Origin: an uncultured Cellvibrio sp.
GTDB taxonomy: Bacteria; Pseudomonadota; Gammaproteobacteria; Pseudomonadales; Cellvibrionaceae
Assembly (NCBI GenBank): GCA_946481735.1
Contig: CAMLOU010000155.1
Span: 1-9,586, forward strand
DNA: 9,586 nucleotides
Direction: 5' to 3'
Shown here: positions 1 to 6,180 of the stretch, piece by piece
Numbering within the stretch: the stretch's first letter is position 1
Layout of the letters: the number at the start of each line of letters is the position of its first letter
The notes under the pieces: generated by a model
Seen by the model: the letters and a program-made list of their open reading frames with translations, nothing else
What the model was told of the DNA's origin: nothing
Databases searched by the model: none
Position numbers and translations under genes: made by a program

Positions 1-6
1 CATCCG

Positions 7-471
7 CTACCCCACCGGTAAAGCCGTCTTGTTCACCGGCGACTTCAACACAAACGATGAATGTACGCCGCTTACCCCTTCGATGCGCGTCAGCTTTTGC
101 AGCAAAAACTGCTGATAAGCATCCATATCTTTCACGATCACCTTCAATAAATAATCTGCCGACTGACCAGTAATCAAATGGCATTCGAGGACTTCCGGGT
201 AGCTTCCGACGGTTTTCTCGAACGCATCGAAACGCTCGGGTGTGTGTTTGTCCATGCTGATCTGGATAAACGACATGAGCGTGAGGCCGAGCTTGCGTGC
301 GTTGAGCAGCGCGACGTAACCGTCGATCAGGCCGTCTTCTTCCAATTGACGGACCCGGCGCAGGCACGGGGAGGGCGACAAGCTGATGGCGTCTGCCAGC
401 TCCTGGTTCGAGATACGGCCATTATGTTGCAGTTGTTCCAGGATCAGTCGGTCGTAGCGGTCAAGGTTCAT
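7..471 (-). CDS. Lrp/AsnC-family transcriptional regulator
   Basis: A 154-residue protein of normal length for the Lrp/AsnC (feast/famine) family, which bind DNA as dimers or octamers and respond to amino acids. An N-terminal winged helix-turn-helix covers about residues 5-50 (SNQELADAISLSPS at 21-34, then CLRRVRQLEEDGLI at 36-49). A RAM/AsnC ligand-binding domain covers about 65-143, with the family pattern TGQSADYLLKV at 101-111. The frame stays open upstream to an ATG at 553-555, but I chose the ATG at 469-471. Homologues begin with this M-x-LDxxDxxIL pattern, an AGAGG motif lies at 481-485, and the predicted promoter -10 (544-549) would put the transcription start downstream of the longer start. 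The gene is divergent from leuA, so local control of leucine synthesis and of itself is plausible, but the ligand cannot be read from sequence. Family call is firm; the specific regulon is inference. Confidence 0.93.
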   Translation of the reverse strand: MNLDRYDRLILEQLQHNGRISNQELADAISLSPSPCLRRVRQLEEDGLIDGYVALLNARKLGLTLMSFIQISMDKHTPERFDAFEKTVGSYPEVLECHLITGQSADYLLKVIVKDMDAYQQFLLQKLTRIEGVSGVHSSFVLKSPVNKTALPVG

Positions 472-543
472 GAGCGGGTGCCTCTGGGCTTGATGTTCTG
501 GTTGATCGGCCGGGTTTGACAGGTTAAACCAACAGCAAGCAGT

Positions 544-572
544 ATTAAATGCCAATTAATTAGACATGTCAG
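544..572 (-). promoter_or_regulatory. Predicted sigma70 promoter of the Lrp-type regulator
   Basis: On the minus strand the sequence reads CTGACA (567-572), a 17-base spacer, then TTTAAT (544-549). Each hexamer differs from the sigma70 consensus at one position and the spacing is ideal. Transcription would begin near 537, about 65 bases before the chosen ATG at 471, which supports the shorter protein start. Predicted by eye only. Confidence 0.5.
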
Positions 573-585
573 CAAGAAAATTGCT
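571..585. promoter_or_regulatory. Inverted repeat AGCAA-N5-TTGCT, candidate Lrp-type operator
   Basis: A perfect 5-bp dyad with an A-rich five-base centre, flanked by C on both sides. It resembles the general layout of Lrp-family sites (CAG-like arms around an AT-rich core) but is two bases longer than the E. coli Lrp consensus. It abuts and slightly overlaps the -35 of the regulator promoter (567-572), so binding could repress the regulator while acting upstream on leuA. A second AT-rich dyad, TAACGTTA, lies at 589-596. Operator function is inference. Confidence 0.35.
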
Positions 586-637
586 CATTAACGTTATATG
601 TAACAATTTTGGCAATCTTCTTGCGCGAGAGACGCCC

Positions 638-643
638 TATACT
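638..643 (+). promoter_or_regulatory. Possible -10 element (TATACT) for leuA
   Basis: TATACT is a good -10 hexamer, but no acceptable -35 sits 16-18 bases upstream. The best -35-like hexamer, TTGGCA at 609-614, is 23 bases away. If this is the leuA promoter it may depend on an activator. It would give a leader of roughly 165-170 bases before the ATG at 818. Confidence 0.25.
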
Positions 644-649
644 GTGTTC

Positions 650-817
650 AACCTGATCGCGAAGCATTTGCCGTCAGAAGCGGTTTGCAGGGCTGGCTGT
701 TCAGATCCTTACCGGGATCACCCACAGGCCAGCGGTTCATGGGGCACTCCCAACCACCCTACCTGCAGGTCTTCCACAGGTTTTTATCGTTCAGCCACCT
801 TTGTTTCTGGAGTCATC
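650..817 (+). other. Long untranslated leader of leuA with small hairpins
   Basis: This is the leuA-proximal half of the 346-base divergent gap (472-817). It contains a GATCC/GGATC hairpin (704-708 with 715-719) and an ACCTG/CAGGT hairpin (761-765 with 777-781) followed by a run of T (782-785), which resembles a weak attenuator terminator. I found no leader peptide with a run of leucine codons, so classical leucine attenuation is not supported. Apart from the leuA ribosome binding site (GGAG at 809-812) nothing else is recognisable. Confidence 0.25.
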
Positions 818-2482
818 ATGCTTGCCAATCCATCCACCAAGTATCAGCGTTTTATCGGCGTGGCCTTGCCGGACCGCCAATGGCCGAACAAGATTATTGA
901 AAAGCCGCCGATCTGGATGAGCACCGACCTGCGCGATGGCAACCAGGCACTGATCGACCCTATGTCGGTAGCGACCAAGTTGCGCTTCTTTAAAGAATTG
1001 GTGGCGATTGGCTTCAAAGAAATCGAGATTGGTTTTCCCTCCGCATCGGAAACCGACTTTGAATTTACCCGCTTATTGATCGAACAAAACCATATTCCCG
1101 ACGACGTCACCATCGAAGTATTGGTGCAGGCGCGTTATGACCTGATTGAAAAAACCGTGCAGAGTTTGCGCGGTGCCAAGCGCGCGATCTTGCATATGTA
1201 CAACCCGCTCGCGCCGGCGTTTCGCAAGATCGTTTACAACACCGATAAAGCAGGTGTGAAAAACATCGCCATCCAGGGCACCAAATGGGTTAAGGAATTA
1301 ACCGCGCAGGCGCCGGAGGTGGATTGGACTTATCAATATTCTCCGGAAGTGTTTTCCAGCACCGAAGTTGAATTTGCCAAAGAAGTGTCCGACGCGGTGG
1401 CGGCGATCTGGCAGCCGACGCCGGCCAAAAAAATGATCCTCAATTTACCGGCAACCGTGGAGATGAGCACGCCGAATACCTACGCCGACCAAATTGAGTG
1501 GATGCATCGCAACATCAACAACCGCGACGCCATCATCATCAGCGTACACCCGCATAATGACCGCGGCACCGCTGTGGCAGCGGCGGAATTGGCGGTAATG
1601 GCCGGTGCGGATCGCGTAGAAGGTTGTTTGTTTGGCAATGGCGAGCGCACCGGTAATGTTGATCTCGTCACGCTCGCGTTGAATTTGTATTCACAAGGTG
1701 TGCATCCGGGCCTGGATTTTTCCGACATTGATCGCGTGCGCAAATTGGTGGAAGACTGCAACCAGTTGCCGGTGCATCCACGTCACCCTTATGCGGGGGA
1801 ATTGGTGTTTACCGCGTTCTCAGGCTCGCATCAGGATGCGATTAAAAAAGGCTTTGCCGTGCAGAAAAAAGACGCGCTTTGGGAAGTGCCTTACTTGCCG
1901 GTTGATCCGGCGGATTTGAATCGCAGTTACGACGCCGTGGTGCGCGTGAACAGCCAATCCGGTAAAGGTGGCGTGAGCTTTTTATTGCAGCAGGAAGCGG
2001 GTTTGCAGTTGCCACGCCGGTTACAAATTGAGTTCAGCAGCGTCGTGCAAAAGGTCAGCGACAAGACCGGTAAAGAAGTCAGGAGCAGTGAAATTGCCCA
2101 GCTGTTTGAGCAGGAATATTTTGCGGTGAACACGCCCTTTCGTTATCACAGCAGCAAGGTGAGTGAGGATGCTGAGCATGTGGATATCGTGATCCGTGTG
2201 CGCCAGCAGGAAGATCCTGTCTCATTGTCGGGCAGCGGCAATGGGCCCATTGATGCCGCCGCCCATGCGCTGAGCCAGCATCTCGGTAAGGATGTGCAAG
2301 TGGTGGATTATCACGAGCACGCGGTGGGCGAGGGCTCCGATGTGGCTGCTGTGTGCTATGTGGAGTTAAAGATTGACCAAGGCAAAACCGTGTTTGGGGT
2401 GGGCAAGGACAGCAACATTATCTCCGCCGCCATCAAGGCTTTGCTGAACGGCGTTAATCGGCACCAGAAGATGGCAAGCTGA
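818..2482 (+). CDS. leuA: 2-isopropylmalate synthase (type 2)
   Basis: A 554-residue enzyme that condenses acetyl-CoA with 2-oxoisovalerate to 2-isopropylmalate, the committed cytosolic step of leucine synthesis, normally inhibited by leucine. The N-terminal HMGL-like TIM barrel (about 30-310) carries the metal/substrate motif [11 protein letters not shown] (38-48, with R39 and D40), the SVHPHNDRG metal-ligand motif (242-250, H244 and H246) and the glycine-rich [15 protein letters not shown] segment (269-283). A C-terminal LeuA dimer/regulatory domain covers about 420-550, including [11 protein letters not shown] (471-481). Length matches the long LeuA class (TIGR00970 type). The frame is open 252 bases upstream of the chosen ATG, but GGAG at 809-812 with a five-base spacer, and the family-typical start [12 protein letters not shown], support 818. 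The gene stands alone here rather than in a leuABCD operon. Likely regulators are the divergent Lrp-type protein and leucine feedback. Confidence 0.97.
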   Translation: MLANPSTKYQRFIGVALPDRQWPNKIIEKPPIWMSTDLRDGNQALIDPMSVATKLRFFKELVAIGFKEIEIGFPSASETDFEFTRLLIEQNHIPDDVTIEVLVQARYDLIEKTVQSLRGAKRAILHMYNPLAPAFRKIVYNTDKAGVKNIAIQGTKWVKELTAQAPEVDWTYQYSPEVFSSTEVEFAKEVSDAVAAIWQPTPAKKMILNLPATVEMSTPNTYADQIEWMHRNINNRDAIIISVHPHNDRGTAVAAAELAVMAGADRVEGCLFGNGERTGNVDLVTLALNLYSQGVHPGLDFSDIDRVRKLVEDCNQLPVHPRHPYAGELVFTAFSGSHQDAIKKGFAVQKKDALWEVPYLPVDPADLNRSYDAVVRVNSQSGKGGVSFLLQQEAGLQLPRRLQIEFSSVVQKVSDKTGKEVRSSEIAQLFEQEYFAVNTPFRYHSSKVSEDAEHVDIVIRVRQQEDPVSLSGSGNGPIDAAAHALSQHLGKDVQVVDYHEHAVGEGSDVAAVCYVELKIDQGKTVFGVGKDSNIISAAIKALLNGVNRHQKMAS

Positions 2483-2490
2483 ATGGTCAA

Positions 2491-2516
2491 CGGCCGATGC
2501 CTAAGCGCATCGGCCG
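2491..2516 (+). terminator. Perfect 10-bp hairpin after leuA (no T-tract)
   Basis: CGGCCGATGC (2491-2500) pairs perfectly with GCATCGGCCG (2507-2516) around the six-base loop CTAAGC, starting 8 bases after the leuA stop. The stem is strong and GC-rich, but no run of T follows on either strand, so it is not a canonical intrinsic terminator. It may stabilise the leuA 3' end or support termination with help from other factors. Confidence 0.45.
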
Positions 2517-2552
2517 CAGGAAGCGCCGAATTTCTTACCTTTGGCACAAAAT

Positions 2553-2589
2553 GATGGCAAAAAAAGGTGTACAGTATTTCACCGCCATC
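2553..2589. repeat. Nested inverted repeat upstream of the PAAR gene
   Basis: GATGGC (2553-2558) pairs with GCCATC (2584-2589), and inside it GGTG (2566-2569) pairs with the directly adjacent CACC (2580-2583). A seven-base A run (2559-2565) bulges on one side only. It lies about 65 bases before the PAAR-like gene, in the region that should hold its promoter. I could not identify a convincing sigma70 or sigma54 promoter there. It could be an operator or an RNA hairpin. Confidence 0.3.
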
Positions 2590-2655
2590 GTGCTGTCATG
2601 CCGGCACAGGTAGAATCTCTGCACATCACGATTTGTATATAACAAGGAGTTGCTT

Positions 2656-3036
2656 ATGGGCCAGACCACCTTTGCCAACTGCCGCGGTATTGTCCACAAA
2701 GGCAGCAACGGCGTCAGTATCGTATTTCCCGACGTGTGCAAAACCCCGACCCCCGGTGGCCCCGTACCTATTCCTTATCCCAATATCGGCAAATCCTCTG
2801 ATACCACCAAAGGCCCCAAAAGCGTAAAAACCGACGGCCAGATGCCCATGGTAAAAGGCGCCCAATACTCGCGCAGCATGGGCGATGAGCCGGGTACCTT
2901 GAAGGGCGTTGTCAGCAGCGACCAGATGGGGGTGTGCGAATTCATGATGTATTCACCGGATGTGAAATTCGAGGGTAAGAACGTGTGCCGCCTGGGCGAT
3001 CCGCTGTTTCACAATAAGAAAAATATCATGGGCTGA
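2656..3036 (+). CDS. DUF4150 PAAR-like protein (T6SS tip)
   Basis: A 126-residue stand-alone PAAR-like (DUF4150) protein. PAAR proteins form the sharpened, usually zinc-bound cone capping the VgrG spike of type VI secretion systems and link effectors to it. Family features are the proline-rich FPDVCKTPTPGGPVPIPYPN stretch (residues 22-41), the SMGDEPGTLKGVVSS segment (74-88), and the C-terminal VKFEGKNVCRLGD (103-115) followed by a His/Asn-rich end. Cysteines at 9, 24, 94 and 111 and histidines at 14 and 120 are candidate metal ligands, though which ones bind is not known. There is no C-terminal toxin extension, so cargo must be carried in trans, presumably the downstream nuclease. The start is set by AAGGAG at 2644-2649, six bases before the ATG; an in-frame TTG at 2650 is less likely. 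It is first in the effector module, with 60 bases to the next gene. Confidence 0.88.
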   Translation: MGQTTFANCRGIVHKGSNGVSIVFPDVCKTPTPGGPVPIPYPNIGKSSDTTKGPKSVKTDGQMPMVKGAQYSRSMGDEPGTLKGVVSSDQMGVCEFMMYSPDVKFEGKNVCRLGDPLFHNKKNIMG

Positions 3037-3096
3037 TAAGGCCGGATTCATGCCAGCGAAACCCCCTTACTGACTGCAGAATCGAAGGAAGCGTTG

Positions 3097-4164
3097 ATGT
3101 CCCAGCACACCAAGGTCTATGTGGCCGGCGCCGGCATTATCAGCCCCCTCGGGCCTGATTCTTCCGCTGTGGCGGCGGCGGTCAACGCCGGGATCAGTGC
3201 CGTGCAGGAAACCCCGCTGCTGAGCAAACACCTGGTACCCATCAAGATGGCCCTGGTACCGGACGACGTACTCAGTCCCCTCGACCCTCGTCTGGTCGCC
3301 GCGAAATTACCGCCCCGCCAGGAGCGATTACTGCGCATGGCGGCTCCGGCGCTGCAACAAATGCAACCACTCTTGCCTGAAGGCGGTGTGTTGCCGATGT
3401 TGCTTGTCTTGCCAGAGGTCATCCCTAACCTCAGTCATCCCTGGCAAGGCAATGCGATTGAACAACTGGCGGTTCAGAGCGGTATTTCCCTGGATTCGCG
3501 TAACAGCAGAGCTGCTGAAATCGGTCGCGCCGGCGGCCTGCACGCGCTCAAGCATGTCTTCCAACTTATGGAACAAGGCCAGGACTGGGTACTACTCGGC
3601 GGTATGGATAGCTACTGGGATGCGGAATTGCTGGCGCGGCTGGATGCACAGGACCGGTTGTTGTTGGAAAACAGTCTCGATGGATTCCAGCCGGGCGAGG
3701 GTGTCTGTTTTGTGCTGCTGGCCAGTGAGCGAGTTGCCGGGGCCTTAGCTGCACCGCGAGTGGCGCTCTACCGTCCTGGCATCTCGCAGGAAACCGGACA
3801 CCGCTACAGTGAAGAACCTTATCGCGGTGATGGATTGGCGAGCGCGGTCCGTGATGCTATCGCACAAGCACCGGCGGCGAAGATCGACGCCGTCTGGACC
3901 AGCATGATCTACGATAGCTACGGCGCAAAAGAATTTGGCGTGGCCATGACGCGCAACAGCGCGCATTTTTCGCCAACTGCCAGCCAGAATCACCCGGTGG
4001 ATCGGTTAGGTGATGTGGGTGCGTCCATCGGCCCGACACTGATCAGCTTGATCTTTGAACTATCCCGCCGCCCTAAAAAACCGGCGCAACACCATTTACT
4101 CTGCTGTTCGTCCGATACCGCCTATCGCTCGGCGGTGCGTATGGATATTGAAGGAAACGCCTGA
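3097..4164 (+). CDS. Thiolase-fold, beta-ketoacyl-synthase-like protein, probably non-catalytic
   Basis: A 355-residue protein with ketoacyl synthase (KAS) architecture but shorter than the usual 400-420 residues. The N-terminal strand VYVAGAGIISPLG (7-19) matches the KAS VVVTGxGxxSPxG start. LLGGMDSYW (166-174) corresponds to the GG(A/G)E region, DGFQPGEGVCFVLLASE (195-211) to the DGFxxGEGAGxLVLE motif, and DRLGDVGASIG (302-312) to the glycine-rich GHxxGAAG segment. Aligned by eye, the nucleophilic Cys position (about 143-144, EIGRAGG) lacks Cys, the HGT loop (269-281) lacks His, and the final GH is replaced. It is therefore unlikely to condense acyl groups. Placement between the PAAR tip and the nuclease suggests an adaptor or chaperone for effector loading, which is inference. 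A GAAGGAAG ribosome site at 3084-3091 supports the ATG at 3097; TTG at 3094 is an alternative start. Ten bases separate it from the nuclease gene. Confidence 0.8.
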   Translation: MSQHTKVYVAGAGIISPLGPDSSAVAAAVNAGISAVQETPLLSKHLVPIKMALVPDDVLSPLDPRLVAAKLPPRQERLLRMAAPALQQMQPLLPEGGVLPMLLVLPEVIPNLSHPWQGNAIEQLAVQSGISLDSRNSRAAEIGRAGGLHALKHVFQLMEQGQDWVLLGGMDSYWDAELLARLDAQDRLLLENSLDGFQPGEGVCFVLLASERVAGALAAPRVALYRPGISQETGHRYSEEPYRGDGLASAVRDAIAQAPAAKIDAVWTSMIYDSYGAKEFGVAMTRNSAHFSPTASQNHPVDRLGDVGASIGPTLISLIFELSRRPKKPAQHHLLCCSSDTAYRSAVRMDIEGNA

Positions 4165-4174
4165 GGAGATCGCC

Positions 4175-5026
4175 ATGACTGATATCGGTGAGATGATTGC
4201 GCCCCCGGCGCTGCACAGGGAGCCCAACGAAAAATGTCCCTTCTGTCCACCGGCGGAACCGGTGAAATACACCACCTACCCAGGGGCAAAGAATAATTCA
4301 ACCCACCTGGCGTCCATCATGGAAAAGCCGGCGCAGCTGACCGCCCTGCAAGCGGGTGCACGGCCCCAGACTGCCAAGGTGGATAAAGACGGTTACACCC
4401 AGGAGCAGGAAAAGCCTGACCCCCGCAAGGAAAACAAGGATAAATTTTATACCCATCAGGCGCATCACCTGATCAGCGGTAATCAGGCGCTCAAGGGCAG
4501 CCCGATGGAAGACTGGATTCTGGCGAGCAAGAAAAACGACAAAGACACGGGCTATTCGGTAAATTGCACCGGCAATGGCTTTTGGGCGCCGTCAGTGCCC
4601 AAAGAGCTGGTGGGTAAGTGGGGGCCCAGCAAAGGTGTACTGACCGACGCCAAGCGGCAGGAATGGGCTGAAAAAGTCATGAAAGATGCCAATGCGCAAG
4701 CGCATATCGGACCGCACAATATTGCCGATCCGGACGATCCTCTGGGTCACAAACATCAAAGCTACGATAAGTACATTAAAGATTTGCTGACGGCGTTATC
4801 GGATCGAATTAAGGCATGGTCGGATACCTGTTATCTCTGTGAAGACGCGAAGAAAAAGAATAAAAAACCCCAGGCGAACTACACCGTTCACGACGTACTG
4901 GATCGGTTGTCCAACCATCTTCAAAGAGAGATTACCGGTTCGAGAAAGAACTGGAGAATTTTTCTGTCGAAATACGCAATGGCTTTTCATAAGCCTGTCT
5001 GTACCCACAAAAGGGAAAGATTATGA
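4175..5026 (+). CDS. AHH-type nuclease toxin, putative T6SS effector
   Basis: A 283-residue protein whose central segment matches the AHH nuclease family (HNH/endonuclease VII, treble-clef beta-beta-alpha-metal fold), known as polymorphic-toxin DNases. THQAHHLISGNQALKGS (93-109) carries the eponymous AHH at 96-98. NCTGNGFWAPSVP (130-142) and AHIGPHN (176-182) with GHKHQSYDKYI (191-201) supply further His residues typical of the family's second half. CPFC (21-24) and CYLC (219-222) could form a four-cysteine zinc site across the chain. There is no signal peptide and no PAAR or Rhs domain, so delivery is expected in trans by the upstream PAAR-like protein. GAGGAG at 4163-4168 overlaps the stop of the previous gene and sets the ATG at 4175; the open frame extends further upstream inside that gene. 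Its stop overlaps the start of the immunity gene. DNase rather than RNase activity is an inference from the family. Confidence 0.82.
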   Translation: MTDIGEMIAPPALHREPNEKCPFCPPAEPVKYTTYPGAKNNSTHLASIMEKPAQLTALQAGARPQTAKVDKDGYTQEQEKPDPRKENKDKFYTHQAHHLISGNQALKGSPMEDWILASKKNDKDTGYSVNCTGNGFWAPSVPKELVGKWGPSKGVLTDAKRQEWAEKVMKDANAQAHIGPHNIADPDDPLGHKHQSYDKYIKDLLTALSDRIKAWSDTCYLCEDAKKKNKKPQANYTVHDVLDRLSNHLQREITGSRKNWRIFLSKYAMAFHKPVCTHKRERL

Positions 5027-5598
5027 GCACCTATTATCAACTCGCAGAAGACTACTTTCTGGATTACGGCGTTACGAGTGGGCCGACATTGCCGGACGGC
5101 AGCATCATGGCAGGGAAGTGGGTTGACGCCGACTCCCTGCCGGAATTGATATACGAGATCAATGTTCCCGATGATGAACCCTGCCAACATTTTATGACCG
5201 GCGGCACCGTCATTGTCAGTGAACGTTTTATCAAGGTGCTGCAAGGTGCGGGTGTAACGAACTTTCAACAGTTTCCCGCCGTGCTGGTTAACCCGAGCAC
5301 CAAAAAACAACGTACAGGGTTTTATCTGTTCAATGTACTCGGCATGATAAAAGCCGCTGACCTGCAAAAATCCTCATTCGACACGCTGATGGACGCCGAC
5401 GCAGAAGGTGTTGATGTGCCCTTGGTGGCCTTTAATCAAATCGTATTGGACGGCACCAAACCGCGCGGGCTACACATGTTCAGAATGGCGGAAAGCCCTA
5501 ACGTCTTGGTTGTTGATGACACCATCAAAACCGCCCTTAAGGAAAATCGCCCGGAAGGTGGTTGGGGAATTATGTTGGAAGAGATGGATGTGGTGTAA
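5023..5598 (+). CDS. Imm11 (DUF1629)-like immunity protein
   Basis: A 191-residue soluble protein without signal peptide or membrane segments, as expected for an inhibitor of a toxin acting in the cytoplasm. It resembles the Imm11/DUF1629 family (the immunity MXAN_0049-type domain): an early aromatic-rich start (MSTYYQLAEDYF), a central SERFIKVLQGAGVTNFQQFPA segment (66-86, typical SxxxxxxLExxGxxNxQxFP-like pattern), and the later HMFRMAESPNVLVVDD (151-166, F-R-x-x-E-x-P-x-x-x-V-x-D). Its ATG overlaps the toxin stop as ATGA, so translation is probably coupled, helped by AAGGGAAAG at 5011-5019. From memory, proteins of this family neutralise nuclease toxins in Myxococcus kin discrimination, which fits the AHH neighbour. 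Family assignment is by visual pattern; the pairing is strongly suggested by position. Confidence 0.75.
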   Translation: MSTYYQLAEDYFLDYGVTSGPTLPDGSIMAGKWVDADSLPELIYEINVPDDEPCQHFMTGGTVIVSERFIKVLQGAGVTNFQQFPAVLVNPSTKKQRTGFYLFNVLGMIKAADLQKSSFDTLMDADAEGVDVPLVAFNQIVLDGTKPRGLHMFRMAESPNVLVVDDTIKTALKENRPEGGWGIMLEEMDVV

Positions 5599-5630
5599 CT
5601 GTCCGAAAACCTATAAGAAAGGATTAATGA

Positions 5631-6161
5631 ATGATAATCTTCAGGCATATTTTTATCCTTGCGCTAAGTGCATTAGCGATAGTTAGCTGTAGAGCTGAAA
5701 CTGAATCAACAATAAATCGTGATGACGATGACCATCCGGCGACTCTTGCAAAAGAGATCGAAAATCCTGAATTGCGCAAAAATATAAACTGCCTGCCGCT
5801 CGACAGCGCTTTTGATAATCTTCCTGCCGAGGTTCTGGTTGGGACTGATGTTGATGTGATTGGAAGCTTCAACAGCGCCGCTTTTACACCAGGTACCTAT
5901 TATGCTGAGAATGGAGGAGCAGAGCTAAGCGTGACGGTATTTGAGACCGAGAGCGGCTTGGTTGCACAGCGTGATTATCTGGAGCCTGGATCAGCAAAAG
6001 ACGCAAAAATTTACACAGATCTTTGTAAAAAGGAAGATGCTCTCTACGGTAAATATTTGCGTGTAAAATTTGTGAAAGACGGATTACTTTGGCTGGAGCT
6101 GGAACCAGACAATGATTTTATTCCTACAGATTTGTGGTTTCACCTGGAGAGATCAAATTAA
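5631..6161 (+). CDS. Predicted lipoprotein, candidate periplasmic immunity protein
   Basis: A 176-residue protein of no family I recognise. Residues 1-20 form a lipoprotein signal peptide: a basic start, a hydrophobic stretch IFILALSALAIV (7-18) and the lipobox IVSC with lipidated Cys20. The residue after Cys is Arg, not Asp, so by the E. coli rule it would go to the outer membrane. The mature part is acidic, with four Asp at 31-34, two further cysteines (54 and 132) that could form a disulfide, and a beta-rich-looking C-terminal half. AAAGGA at 5618-5623 sets the ATG at 5631; a nearer ATG at 5627 is in another frame. It is followed 19 bases later by a cell-wall hydrolase lacking a signal peptide. 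That is the arrangement expected of a periplasmic inhibitor protecting against a T6SS amidase (Tai-like role). This role is inference from position and location. Confidence 0.85.
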   Translation: MIIFRHIFILALSALAIVSCRAETESTINRDDDDHPATLAKEIENPELRKNINCLPLDSAFDNLPAEVLVGTDVDVIGSFNSAAFTPGTYYAENGGAELSVTVFETESGLVAQRDYLEPGSAKDAKIYTDLCKKEDALYGKYLRVKFVKDGLLWLELEPDNDFIPTDLWFHLERSN

Positions 6162-6180
6162 ATAACGAAGGAGCGATACA

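Noticed and set aside
178..519. Plus-strand open frame of 113 codons
   Set aside because: It lies opposite the Lrp-type regulator, has no family resemblance and mirrors its codons; a shadow frame.
472..555. 28-residue N-terminal extension of the Lrp-type regulator
   Set aside because: Family members start at MNLDRYDRLI, and the predicted -10 (544-549) would place the longer start outside the transcript.
566..817. 84-residue N-terminal extension of LeuA
   Set aside because: The extension has no LeuA similarity and is Cys/Pro/Ser rich, while a good ribosome site precedes the ATG at 818.
2541..2557. Possible sigma54 promoter (TGGCAC element) upstream of the PAAR gene
   Set aside because: The GG and GC dinucleotides are spaced 12 apart rather than the required 10, and the -12 element does not match.
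5627..5686. Short frame starting at the ATG at 5627
   Set aside because: It ends after 19 codons and overlaps the better supported lipoprotein start at 5631 in another frame.
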